Source: Heterobilharzia americana
Lineage: Eukaryota > Platyhelminthes > Trematoda > Strigeidida > Schistosomatidae
Assembly (NCBI GenBank): GCA_944470555.2
Contig: OX104127.1
Location: forward strand, 156,897,276-156,961,275
Length of the DNA: 64,000 bases
Reading direction: 5' to 3'
Part shown: piece after piece, positions 11,356 to 21,547 of the stretch
How the letters are laid out: each line of letters starts with the position of its first letter
How positions within the stretch are numbered: position 1 is the first letter of the stretch
Notes under the pieces: model-generated
Told to the model about the DNA's origin: nothing
Seen by the model: the letters and a program-made list of their open reading frames with translations, nothing else
The model's database searches: none
Program-made: the position numbers and the translations under genes

Positions 11356-11834
11356 TGACCCATGTTCTCAGAAAGTGACTGTAATTAACCTTTCTTTCAC
11401 CTTGGTAAATGTATATAGTTTTTTGCATGTTTATGTGTACAGTCTTCCCTTTTCTTCTGATTGCATCATCTCTTCATTAATTACTTGCTGAATATTAATC
11501 GCTTAACGATTTTCAAGTTTTTCATGTAATTACGTGACCTATTAGCCCTTAAACAGTCCCTTCTTTTACACTGATTTTCGTTTGTTATTCCCCCACTCCA
11601 CAGCTCCAGAATTTTCTATCTCATCACATATAAATAGTTTTAGGTTTTGACTAAGATATGTCACTATTACTCCTGTGTTTCCTTGACTAATTCACTACTC
11701 TATTGTTAATCCTAGATTTCAAATCTCTATTTATTTTTGCGTGTTTGAAGTGTGTTATTCCATTATTACTAGTGATAATTGATTTCAACTGCAGTCTGTT
11801 TGCGGTTGATGAAAGGCCATGAAATAAAATGAGT
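11204..11834 (+). repeat. Right inverted arm (pseudo-LTR) of the PLE
   Basis: Partner of the arm at 9,384-10,013. It holds the last ~50 PLE codons, up to a stop near 11,355, then ~480 bp of untranslated sequence. Confidence 0.85.
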
Positions 11835-12555
11835 TCATTTTATCCTACAAATGTCTTTGATCTTGCATTATTCAAATTTGTCAAGGTAACTAAATGTATT
11901 GTTTACCCACCTAAATTTACCAATAAATTCATCAGAAATCGAATGAAAAATATTGGCAGTACCAGTAATGGTAGTAATCCAGGTGTTATTAAAATAATAA
12001 TTCTACTACTAATGGTAATAATAGTGACATGGTTGAGAGAATCCGAAGCGCCTACTGTGTTACCGTACGAGAAGGGTACCTCAGAAGTGTCACGAATATT
12101 TCTCAGTAAGGTTGGCTGGGATTTAAGTGACATTTAAACCAACAAACGCGTTTAGAAACAAGCTTTGTAGGTTAAAAGATCCTATCGATGAAATTGTGTA
12201 AAATAATCTGGCTTACCAAATATTTTGCAATCATTGCGCTATCAAATACCTAAGTCAAAGTAGTCGACCAGGGTCAATAGGCTGTTCGAGCGCAAAGGCT
12301 TAACTTAATCAAGATTAGCAGATTTCAATAAGATGAGAAATCTAGAGGAATGTTCAGTTATAGGGATAGAGTGACCGTATTGAAAATTACCGTAGTTGGG
12401 TCGAGTGATGGAGAGATTGATTGATAACCGAATCTTTGTTTATCTAACCAACACCTAATACATGCAGTAATAGGAATAATTGTGCACCTGTTCCGGATAT
12501 ATGGAAAATGCTACTACCCTCATCATAAAGAAGGAGATAAAATTAAGACTATATA
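11835..12555 (+). mobile_element. Second PLE 3' fragment abutting the inverted-arm PLE
   Basis: It reads YPPKFTNKFIRNRMKNIGST near 11,911 and VLPYEKGTSEVSRIFLSKVG near 12,059, the thumb and linker of a PLE of the same subfamily as 3,790-4,810, then NNLAYQIFCNHCAIKYLSQS, a decayed GIY-YIG start (YIG changed to YLS) at about 12,202. The 3' region 12,400-12,480 matches 4,500-4,570. An AT-rich low-complexity insert interrupts the linker. It begins exactly where the right arm ends, so one element inserted next to or into the other. Confidence 0.7.
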
Positions 12556-12559
12556 AACT

Positions 12560-12890
12560 ATGGTAAATTGGTTGGTTGTGGCTGGCAGGAGAATCCAGGA
12601 CGCTCGTCTCGTCCTATTTGGGACTCATCAGATGGATGTACCTGGACCCCAGTGATGTTGTTCCCACTGGGACTCGAATCTCGTACCCATCGCTTCAAAC
12701 TCTAAGGCGTTATCCACTATGCCACGGAGGAACGAAGGACACTTCTTCTACAACATTTAGTATTTATTTCTGTTTATTGACAAACTTCTTATTCTCCGTT
12801 ATTTTATTGGATCGAATTGTTCGACCTCTATTGGCATATGGGCTCCTATGTGGATACCTCGATATTGCCTGAATATTAATTATGATAAAT
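12560..12890 (-). repeat. Sm-alpha-type SINE with tRNA head and decayed hammerhead
   Basis: On the minus strand the order is tail, tRNA-like head (TCCGTGGCATAGTGGATAAC near 12,730, B box GATTCGAGTC near 12,674), then the hammerhead. The first box CTGATGAG and stem II GTCC/GGAC are intact, but GAAA has become GAGA, which changes a conserved core A. Because the tail sequence stands before the head, the unit reads as a circular permutation, as expected if copies come from tandem or circular RNA. A partial plus-strand tail follows at 12,900-12,975. Confidence 0.75.
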
Positions 12891-13084
12891 TGGTTGGTTG
12901 TGGCTAGCAGAAGGTCGAACAATTCTATCCAACAAAACAACGGAGTATAACAAGTATGTCAGTAAATAGTAATGTATAAACTATGTTTCAAATTTGTGGA
13001 GTTACTTACCTGGTATGAAAATGGACAATAAATTATGTCGGAAAAGTTATTCAGTGAATAATACTGTTCCTTCACTGTATGGCA

Positions 13085-13205
13085 AGGGTTGTGGGTGCGC
13101 ACTGCTGAGGAGTCCCATACTAGGACGAAACAGCTGTCCAGTGCTCCCAGGTTTCCTTTGTTCCTCCAACTGATGTCAGTTTACGATGAATAACAACTTG
13201 AAATA
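13085..13205 (+). repeat. Family-3 SINE body with intact hammerhead
   Basis: The 5' side is truncated (no tRNA head). The ribozyme is followed by the family body CTCCAACTGATGTCAGT and a tail GATGAATAACAACTTGAA, shared with copies at 27,000-27,070 and 29,640-30,035. Confidence 0.8.
13099..13144 (+). ncRNA. Hammerhead ribozyme, intact core (family 3)
   Basis: All elements of a type I hammerhead are present. Stem I: GCACTG (13,099-13,104) with CAGTGC (13,139-13,144), six perfect pairs. Core box 1: CTGAGGA (13,105-13,111; the fifth base of CUGANGA is free). Stem II: GTCC/GGAC (13,112-13,115 with 13,123-13,126), seven-base loop. Core box 2: GAAA (13,127-13,130). Stem III is minimal: one C-G pair plus the A-U pair, over a four-base loop. 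The cleavage triplet GTC (13,136-13,138) predicts a cut after 13,138. The short stem III is typical of retroelement hammerheads in animals, which often act as dimers. Confidence 0.9.
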
Positions 13206-14155
13206 TTTCTAAATCTCCACAACTCCCCCAAAATTCTAATAAACAAAGTGGGATTACAATCTACCATAGTGCTCAAGTTTTACTCCTATATTAATCGATC
13301 CAGGTACCGTTTCTTAAGCATCCCGAGAGTAAAATAATCCCCTACACGTCAAAAGTGACTGATAACCTACTTTTAGTCACGTCTAGGAAAACAGATCGCA
13401 GTAATGTGCAATTAGTAGCCGAGCAACGAGAAAGGTACACAATCATACAGTCGATACAGAAACTCCCAGGTAACTCTGGTTACGAAATCAATGGATTAAA
13501 ATGAAGGCATGATAAAGTCAAAACAATCGTCAGTTAACGGGGGTCAAAAAAAGATTATTTTCTGCCTGAATGCGAAGACTACAGTAAAGCTTAGTAAACT
13601 AGAAAGACTTTATTTGCTTATTATCCTGAAGTAATGATGAACTATCTATTGCAGTTATTGAAACTCTGCTGTTTAATTAGGCATATATATCTTTTAGACA
13701 GAACCGCGTTAAGTGTACAGATATGACAAACTATTTGACTCACATGCTAATTATTTACAAGTCATCATCCATACCAGATTCTAAGTATTATTGCTAATTA
13801 TATCTTTTAGCGCCTAAGAAATTCTTACTATACCTCAAGAGACATTTGACTAAACAAAGAATATTCCTTTCAATAACTTATTCAGTACCTACAGTTATGT
13901 CGATACTGTCTAATCTTACATCAAAAATATTCAGATTTCCTGAAAGTATACAGATGGGAAATCCCCTTCGAAGAAGTCTTGTGTGCGTGGTTATGTCAGA
14001 ACCAATAAATTATTTCTGTACACATAAAGAAGGCTTGGACTTGTGTATGCCTATCGCTTCCGTAAATCTCAGAAAGCGTCAGACCCAATTATCACTGGAA
14101 TTCAATTCAAAATTGAAGACTATCTAAATGAGTGCACGGCTTGCGTAATAAATAG
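13206..14155. other. No gene recognised
   Basis: Apart from a short repeat shared with 8,825-8,865, nothing is identified. The 93-codon open stretch at 13,846-14,127 includes VMSEPINYFCTHKEGLDL, which weakly resembles a CR1 C-terminal zone (compare 42,100-42,150), but not enough to assign. Confidence 0.3.
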
Positions 14156-14159
14156 TATA

Positions 14160-14640
14160 GATCTGTGGGAAACCCTAGACCTAGTTTACCTGCTTTCTGG
14201 CACTATTCAGTAAGGCGTATATCCAACCCCGATACAACTGAGATCCCGCCTGAGATTTGAATCCACGTCATACGGTGTTATGATCAGAGACGTCAACACT
14301 GAGCTATTCAGATCACGACTAACCTCCAGTAGAATTGGACTGTGTACATAGATTGGTCACTGGATGGCAACTAACTTCATTCTCTCTAGTCCGAAGTGCT
14401 CATCGAATCTCAGGCAGCACATAAATTCCGTTGGGGTCACAGATACGCCTTCCTGACGAGTGCCAACAAACACAGGGTTTCCTGGCGATTCCCTTTCAAT
14501 GTGTATCGCAATGCTAAGCTGCCTAGTCTGGTGGATAAATTGCGAGATGAACAATAGAATTCTGTCAGCACTTCGGACTAGACAACAGGAAGTTGGTTAC
14601 CCTCCAGTGATCAGTCAATGTGTCTTTGAATATATATTCA
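14160..14640. repeat. Inverted pair of family-2 SINEs, decayed
   Basis: At 14,165-14,330 the minus strand has a tRNA-like head (GAATAGCTCAGTGTT near 14,305, TTCAAATCTC near 14,260) and a dead ribozyme region. At 14,390-14,600 the plus strand has the head end (ATCGAATCTCAGGC), ACGCCTTCCTGACGAGTGCC (core box 1) without the GAAA box, and the body ending GGACTAGACAACAGG. The two copies are head to head. Confidence 0.6.
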
Positions 14641-14984
14641 CCAATAACGCTGTTTCTCATCAAGGTACGTAAATGGAAACTCAATTCTGAATAGCTTGAT
14701 GTACATTATAAAGGCGGTGTCAGAAACAGACAGGTAAGATCAACACTGGATTCGATATTACTGCGTAAAACTCCAAGTTGCAACACCTCATTTCAGCACA
14801 TCAAGCGAGAATGCACTGAGATGAAAGATAAAGAGATGAAGCAGTCAAAAGTGATAGAAAGTCATCAAAAGAAGATAAGGAATAATGAAGGAACACTGAG
14901 ACTCGGTTCTACGGTTAAGATGAGGTTAATGTGTGGAAAATCTGCGGCATATCACCTAGATTCTGCAACCACTAGTTTCTGCTG

Positions 14985-15215
14985 CCACATGTACCCTAAC
15001 CAGGAAGTGTACATTCCCTCTACATGGCTCAGACCAACAAGTAAAGACTTCAAGGTCATATGTTAAGTTTCATTTTGACCACTCCTAACCTTTTTCCCGC
15101 TAGAACTTACTTCAGCTGCTAATATTTCACAACCTGATGGAGGGTGACAAGGCATGGGTAACAAATACCCTAGTCATCTGAGTCTAAAAGGTTCCCAATC
15201 GATCAACTGATTTTC
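14985..15215 (-). mobile_element. Non-LTR 'family X' C-terminal fragment
   Basis: On the minus strand, CTTGAAGTCTTTACTTGTTG and the sequence around it match the 3' coding end of the non-LTR element at 56,870-58,320 (TATGAAGTCTCTGACTGTTG near 57,953) and the fragment at 61,190-61,440. It is heavily diverged and lacks any open frame. Confidence 0.55.
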
Positions 15216-15689
15216 TTTTTCCTTCTCACTTAGGCACTAAATAACCTTTCGAATCTTCAGTTTCCTGATGGTTGTATTTTAAACTGAAATAAACATGTCT
15301 TAGTTGGGTTCCAACCCAGTGACTTCATGGAAATTTACTCACCAAGAAACCTTAAACTCTGGCTTCAATCCCTTGTCCCGTCGTTCAAGAACACTTTGGT
15401 GAGTTCGTACCAGGGTTTTAATGGTTCCCCAAATGATATCAATCCATGATGAATACCACCATGAAACTAATCAATCCACCCAAACTTTCATTCAAGCTGA
15501 CAAAACTGAATGAAAATTAGAAGAAAATTAACAAGTGATTTTAATTCATGTCAAAGCCATTTGTCTGACTGAGAATTGAGAAGTATCGCTATTTTATCGC
15601 TTGTCTGCGCTGATGTAGTAAAAGTACTAATGGATATTCTCAGACTGACAAGTAATACTGAACAGTGCGGAAATATATCAAGGAAAACC

Positions 15690-16130
15690 AAGACGTGTGT
15701 GTCGTTCCATTGGGACTGACCAGCTGGATGTATTTGTTCCCAATGATTGATGTTGTCTCCACTAAGATTAGAAGTGAATACCAATCGCTTCAAACGCTAA
15801 AGCGTTATCCACTAGGTTACTGGGGTATAGGTCGAATTGCTCGACATCCTTGGAAGATGGGCTCATCTGCGGATGCCTCAAAACTGCCTGAATATTCATT
15901 ATGTTACTGTTGATTTGCCGGCTAGCTGAGGCTAACAAAGAAGGTCAAGCAACTCAATGCAATATAACAACGGGAAATAAAACGTAATGCCTGTATCCTA
16001 GTGGCCTAGAGGATTACGGTTGGACGTTTGAAGTCTCACACCATCACTCACTGGGGTTTATGCACATCCAGCTTATGAGTCTCAGATAGGATGAAGCGTG
16101 CGTCCTGGATTCCACTGATAGCCATCAAAT
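15690..16130. repeat. Inverted pair of Sm-alpha-type SINEs, decayed
   Basis: The minus-strand copy (15,690-15,925) carries a ribozyme remnant whose box 1 is CTGGTCA, a tRNA-like head remnant and the tail with ATCCGCAGATGAGCCCATC. The plus-strand copy (15,930-16,130) has a head remnant (AGTGGCCTAGAGGATTACG) and a ribozyme with CTTATGA and GAAG in place of CTGANGA and GAAA, followed by GCGTCCTGGATTCCACTG. Neither ribozyme should cleave. Confidence 0.65.
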
Positions 16131-16148
16131 AAACTACTATTATTGTTA

Positions 16149-17393
16149 TTTATTAATTGCCGCTTGGGTTCCTAGTGGAACATAGGACTTCAGTAGCACC
16201 TCACCATTTCACTGTCTTCTCTACACTCTTTTCCACCTGGCTCCACACATGCCCACAAGCTTTCATTTCTCCACCCCCCACCATAATCTCTTCTTTGTCA
16301 CCCTCAGACACCCAGCTGGTCGTTCCCCTTTTGGGTTCAACTCGACAGCCTCGCCTAGCTTGGCGAGTAATGTCCTCAAACGGTCTTCTCAGTGTATGTC
16401 CAATCCAATCCATCTCCACTTTCTTCTTCTGCATATTTGTTAGGTGATGGGTTCTTGGTTGGTTCGTTGCTAGACCAGCGTCCCTTGTTGCTTATTCTTT
16501 CTGGCCATCTGATTTTGAGTATCGAGTGAGCGTAAGCGGCAGCTGTTGATGAATGTCTGTGGTTTCTTGAAAATACTTTACGTCTCTCAACCATCATACA
16601 GAAGCACTGACTCCCTTGATTGAAAATCCGGATCTTGTTCACGCTTTATGCTGAGTGCACTGTAGTGCAGTGCAGTAAATCTCCACAATGAATATTTTAG
16701 ATTATTGAAGGAAGGCCAGTATTGTTGCCTTTCCGATTTTGGCTGGCTTTGACACCCCCATCTGTGTCTGTGCCGTCTGCAGTTGAAACGATGCAGCCTA
16801 GGTAGATGGGTAGCAGACAACTTCGTTTAGATTCCTCTTGTTGATGGTGATTGGTTGTTTTTGGCTGGGTATCTTCATCACCTGTGTCTTCTCTACGTTC
16901 ACCTGAAGGAAGTCACGTCTTCCTTAGGTGCCCTGCCTCTTCTGTCAACCTGTTAGTTTCCACCTATACATCTTCGAGTTTGTGCACGACATCACACATA
17001 AATCATCATTGACAGAATCCAAATCTTCTCCTGGGGTCTATCATCGGTCAAACAGTGTGTTCTCAGCCTCTCACTGCTCACAGTTTCTTACATGATCCAG
17101 TCCAGTCCAGTTCAGTCGACCAAAATCACGAAGATCATCGATGATAGTAGGCAGCCTTGTTTTACTCCTGTCTTCACTTCAAGGCATCACTGCTTTCGTT
17201 GTGAAGCACTTGGCATGTAGCATCATGCAGCATAAAACTGCTATTGAATGAGGTTGATAAAGGTTCTTGGCACTGAAGTTGTTGTGTTGAAGCAGCAGCT
17301 GCCAAATTACTTTTCGATCAACGCTATCGAGGATTTTTCAAAGTCAATGAAATTGAGGCAAAGGCCTGACTGCCATTCTATGCTCTGTTCTAT
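16149..17393 (-). mobile_element. RTE (SR2-like) retrotransposon, 5'-truncated
   Basis: Minus-strand copy from inside the RT to the 3' end. The 5' limit near 17,393 falls in the IIEQSIEWQ region, close to the truncation point of the copy at 6,405. Recognisable parts are the RT motif A zone (17,390-17,290), the catalytic-loop zone with DLCA near 17,000, the linker rich in Q and T (16,900-16,830), and the C-terminal tail (GHTLRRPFEDITRQARRG near 16,410). The 3' end is the AT-rich ATTATTGTTATTTATT run next to 16,149. Many shifts; no functional protein. Confidence 0.8.
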
Positions 17394-17689
17394 AACTAAA
17401 CTATAACATATTCAGGCAGTATATCGACGCATCACTATAAGATTCCATCTGTCAACACAGTTAGCACAATTCGATCCAGTATAACAACGTTTAATTACAA
17501 GTATCATTAAATAAGTAAATATCAATGAAAAGTTTATACATTATGGAATGACATTCTTATGACAAATTTTTAGAAACTGGTAATATTCTGAGTAAAATTA
17601 CTGCCCCCGTGAAATACTACTAGTGTATGTATAGAAACTTGCCATCACGAATTTATACCAAATTTACTGAAAAAACACTTGATAAATAT

Positions 17690-18420
17690 CCGGTGATTCA
17701 ACTATTTTTGAATGTAATAGACACCTGGGCTTAATGTTACTCCTTTACTGGGTATAACATTTCCAAGTCTAAGTTGAGCCACTACTACATTGAAGTCAAG
17801 TTCCTTTCTTAAGAATATTCACTTTAGTTAAGCTTAATTCTTTAGTCAAGAGATTGATCACCCACCTTTTACAATCGATAATTGATGTTTCCCTATTTGT
17901 AGACTCCTTCTTCTTTGTGAGGTGTTGATCATACATTAGTTCGTTGAATCAACTAGTTTCAATTTCACTGGATTTGTTAAAACCAACTGATTACACTTTA
18001 TTGAATGCTTCAACTAGTAGTTCATAGTCTCTTTGATTTACTATCTTCATCAGTCTATATTTCTGTTGTTCAATGTCATTCCAGATACCAGCTAATTTCT
18101 TGATAATCCTGTGAAGTTCTTCTCTTAAACTTGACTGACTTGTCTGTTTGTTGGAATTGGAGTTTTCCAGATGATATTTAGGAATAATTTAGTTTTTTTT
18201 ATGCATTGAATGTTGAAAAATATAATGATTTGTGCATTGTACTTCAGTCTGTGAAAGTCCTGTAAGTTTATTGACTAATCTTCGAACAAGATGATGATAC
18301 GTTTCACTGATGTAAGCATAAAACATGGTCATTGTGGTACGGCACAATCCTATAGTAGATCTAGTTGGCTGTTGACAGTTCAAAGAAGTTGTCTAAGAGA
18401 ACTCATGATAAATTTTTCCA
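17690..18420 (-). pseudogene. PLE N-terminal region remnant
   Basis: On the minus strand the segments read TYHHLVRRLVNKLTGLSQTE (near 18,310), LREELHRIIKKLAGIWNDIE (near 18,130), ELLVEAFNKV (18,020), then WVINLLTKELSLTKVNILKK (near 17,860) and LDFNVVVAQLRLGNVIP (near 17,800). The 'WV.NL....L....+.+L.KGLDF' block is the conserved N-terminal entry of Penelope-like polyproteins, upstream of the RT. Stops and shifts separate the pieces. The rest of the element is absent; an RTE copy lies ~300 bp downstream. Confidence 0.55.
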
Positions 18421-18439
18421 GTAATATGTATTGATTGGT

Positions 18440-18820
18440 TTCACTCCCGTGCAACCAATTTCATATTGTCTAGTCATGAGTGTAGACCGAATTCTATCGA
18501 TCATATTTGCAATGTGTCAACCAAGCTAGAAAGCTGAGCATCGTAGTACACATTAGTAGATGTTAGTTGGTTGGAGGCAATCGGCACGAAGCCCTGCTCA
18601 ACCTAGGTTTCGTGCTTTTACGCACTCGTCAGCAAGGCGTATCCACAACCTCGACGGAACTGATGTCCCACCTGAGATTCGAACCCCCTCCTCCAACTAA
18701 CTAACTAACTAGCATCTACTAATGTGTACCATGATGCTGAGCTTCTAGCTTGGGTGACACATTGCAAATATGATGGATGGGATTCGGTCTACACTCAGAA
18801 CTAGACAACATGAATTAGTT
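18440..18820. repeat. Inverted pair of family-2 hammerhead SINEs (copy B)
   Basis: Nearly base-for-base the same composite as 5,016-5,405: body (minus), ribozyme with GTGC/GCAC stem and three extra bases after GTT (minus), truncated head (minus), four CTAA repeats, body (plus). Both ends carry a matching terminal sequence (GTGCAACCAATTTCAT on the left, its near-complement ATGAATTAGTTGCAC on the right), extending the arms to ~130 bp. Sharing the same junction at both loci means the pair was copied as one unit. Confidence 0.75.
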
Positions 18821-18874
18821 GCACTCCTGTGAGCAATCAATACATGTAAGCCAGTCCTACAGGAGGTCAGTCGT

Positions 18875-19060
18875 GGCCCGAATAGCTCAGTGGTAAAGTC
18901 GCTGACTACGAGACTGGGTGACGCGTGTTCGAATCTCAAGCGGGATATCAGTTCCGTCGAGGTTGCAGATACGCCTTGCTGACGAGTGCCGGAAAGCCCG
19001 AAACCTTGGTCCAAGGCTTCCTGCCGATCGCCTCCAACCAACTAACATCTATTAGTGTTT
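18875..19060 (+). repeat. Family-2 SINE with tRNA head and hammerhead
   Basis: The head has an A box (TAGCTCAGTGGTAAAG, 18,883-18,898) and a B box (GTTCGAATCTC, 18,927-18,937) with tRNA-like spacing, so it could serve as an RNA polymerase III promoter. The ribozyme follows at 18,973-19,017, then the shared body GCCTCCAACCAACTAACATC. It sits in the 3' flank of the CFAP97-type gene on the opposite strand. Confidence 0.8.
18973..19017 (+). ncRNA. Hammerhead ribozyme, intact core (family 2)
   Basis: Stem I: GCCTTG (18,973-18,978) with CAAGGC (19,012-19,017), six perfect pairs. Box 1: CTGACGA (18,979-18,985). Stem II: GTGC/GCCC (18,986-18,989 with 18,996-18,999), with one T-C mismatch, six-base loop. 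Box 2: GAAA (19,000-19,003). Stem III is one C-G pair plus the A-U pair. The cleavage triplet GTC (19,009-19,011) predicts a cut after 19,011. All catalytic bases are present; the stem II mismatch may slow it. Confidence 0.85.
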
Positions 19061-19111
19061 TAAAAATATATATGTGAATAAGCTTTACTAAATAAACTAT
19101 AATAACTAGTT

Positions 19112-19301
19112 TTAACATACTGATTTCTGATAAGTTATTCCCGTTTTTGATATATTTGACATATAAGTCAACGTATTCAACCAATCTTCTTCCAATTTCT
19201 TATGATTATACATATTCTTACAATTTTTCAGTCGATTAGCAAGTTCTTTATTATCACGAGTAATGCGTTTAACTTCTTTCAGTCTTTGCCTTGCATTTAA
19301 A
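19112..19301 (-). CDS. CFAP97D1: CFAP97D1-like gene, coding exon 4 and stop
   Basis: The acceptor is TCTAG just before 19,301, not the more obvious TTCCAG at ~19,336, because only this one keeps the frame and yields AKSLNARQRLKEVKRITRDN. It ends ..SKTGITYQKSVC with TAA at 19,114-19,112. Confidence 0.8.
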
Positions 19302-20196
19302 CTAGATTTAGAAGAAAAAAATTGAGATGAATGCATCTGGAAAAAGAAAAGATAACAAAAAAAGTCTCTCATCAATGCAGAAATCAATCTAACCTTTTAG
19401 CAATATAGTGATTTTGATAGTCTGAAACATCAGTTCGATGTATTTCATGCATTCTTTTCAATAAACGATTATTCTCCTCTTCTATTCTACATAAATTTTC
19501 TTTTTCAATCTATTTTGCAATATAAATGTGTAATTATTCATTTAATGTGAACTAATTTGTTGATTGAAACTAATTTTACCATTTAGTTCAATGTTCAATT
19601 GTTTTTGTTTTAAACAATCAACTAAATGACTTACTCGATGCTTTTTAGAATTTAAATGAATCAATTGAAATGTTTTAGGTGCTGTTGTATCCACTATTGG
19701 CTTCATTTCAAATAACTGAATGACAACAATATAAAATATCAACAAAAATGATTGTCATTTTTCCACTGAAATTTATAATTTCATATATTCAATCATTTAT
19801 CAGGAAGATAAACTCAAAAGGAACTCATTCCTAATATTTTATCAACAGATTATACACAGTTTGAAATATCCTCTTTTTTATGAAGTCTTTCTAATGAATG
19901 AGTAAAACTGTAGCACTAAGTGACCCTAAAGGTCACCCTTGTAACTAAAAAAAACAACCAATCACACTTTGATATTTCAGCTGGGAAGTTAGTTTTTGAT
20001 GAAACAATGAACTGTAATAGGTTTTCTCAGCTGTTGTTCAGGTGGCATTTTAAGTGACTCGTAAAACGTCAATTCCAACCACACCATGCCACCAAGAAAA
20101 AAATTACAGAATAGCATGTTGCTCTTGACCTACAGGAGATCTTCAATGAAACTCTGGCAAACACTAAACATCTGAGAATAATTCTATGCATCCAAA

Positions 20197-20238
<42 letters not shown>

Positions 20239-21464
20239 TTTTTTCATGAGAATCTCTCAAGGCCATTTTCAAGGGACTACAATGAACAGGCATCAAGAAT
20301 ATACTCATAGAAGTTGATTAACATGGGCCACTGGAAACCAGTCTGGTGAAGGAAGTCGGGCTTGGTTATCCTGAGTTTGATGCCACATGAGATGGCAAGT
20401 ACGTGATTTTTGGGTATCGCAAAAGAAGATGAAATACCTAAAGAGTCCTCTCAACTTACCAGCTGTTCCTTGGTTGATGATCATCACTGAAAAAAGGACT
20501 GATTTTAGGGTATATTTTTCAACAGGGATTGACATTCGTTGGAGAACTGTTGAAAGCCTGGGACCATTAGACAAGTGTCTCGCTGAAGTACGGTACTCCA
20601 CAGCAGTACGCTCCAATGATCCTGCCAGGACTTTCATGCTGCACAGTGAATGTATCAACCATTCGTCCACTGGGTTGCAGTTCACTGGTTCATAGTTTCC
20701 AACTCCTGTCAATTCGCCACTCAATGCGACTATCCCCCAAGGCCTTCAACTGGAATCCTCTTTAGTTCTTATTGGTTGACTCCAAACTTCACAGGATAGT
20801 TGCACTATGTCGCCGACTTACAAACGTAGGAAACTGTGGACTAGTGAAATCCAATCCAGTGGCTGAATGGTTAACACGTTCGCTGACAGACGTGAACGTA
20901 GTGATTTCGATCGCTGGTGATGTCTTCGATGCGTACTGGTAAGGAGTCCTATTCTCGGAGGAAACAGACACCCAGTGCTACCAAGTTTTCAGATATTCTC
21001 CAACTGGTGTCAGTCTTCGATGAATACTACTTTGAATTGAATAAAATCCCCGCAAAACTTCAAATTAAAGGATTTATGGAAAATCGAACATGTTAACTAT
21101 TTTTCCGGGATGCTTTATGTTTATCTGTGGTTGCTAAAGTAAGATAGTAAAAACATAATGGCAAGAACATCCAGTTTCCGGTTGTTCGTTTTCTTTTCTC
21201 ATCCCTAGAAAGTTCATGAAATCTGTCACCGTTTCTTTTTCCCATTTCTCTCGTTAGTTAGTTGATTGAAAGGTCATCACAACAACTACAGCCATTATTA
21301 TTATTACTATTGTTCTTCATATGGTTAGTTGGAATTTTTGGTTCTGCAAACTTTATCTTGGTAGAAAGTAAGTGACTTGTAAATTTAATAAAAGATGATT
21401 CAGCAAGGAAAATTTTCTTTTTGAAGAATCATTTTCAAAAGTTGTACATCGTAATCATATTTAG

Positions 21465-21547
<83 letters not shown>

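Larger units (their letters stand above)
9384..11834 (+). mobile_element. Penelope-like element with ~630-bp inverted terminal arms
   Basis: A PLE reverse transcriptase (10,014-11,350, plus) lies between two long inverted copies of its own 3' end. The left arm (9,384-10,013) is the reverse complement of the right arm (11,204-11,834) with very few differences; paired coordinates sum to 21,217 through most of the length. The right arm starts inside the GIY-YIG coding part and runs through the 3' untranslated region. The RT begins abruptly at GLPKIHK, directly after the left arm, so the element is 5'-truncated and an inverted extra copy of the 3' end is joined to the truncation. PLEs commonly carry such 'pseudo-LTR' copies in direct or inverted order. 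Confidence 0.85.

Noticed and set aside
11806..11846. Hammerhead-like sequence at the outer end of the PLE right arm (TTGATGA, GAAA, then a perfect 9-bp hairpin and ATC)
   Set aside because: PLEs are known to carry hammerheads, but the first box is TTGATGA rather than CTGATGA, stem II is essentially absent, and the left arm, which has CTGATGA, lacks the hairpin. Not enough for a ribozyme call.
16157..16447. Plus-strand open stretch of 96 codons
   Set aside because: Antisense of the RTE C-terminal zone; the same antisense protein recurs at each RTE copy (29.8, 31.3, 59.8 kb) because the DNA is the same repeat.
18880..18945. Functional tRNA gene at the family-2 head
   Set aside because: Good A and B boxes, but no acceptor stem, and it is fused to the ribozyme and body of a repeat.
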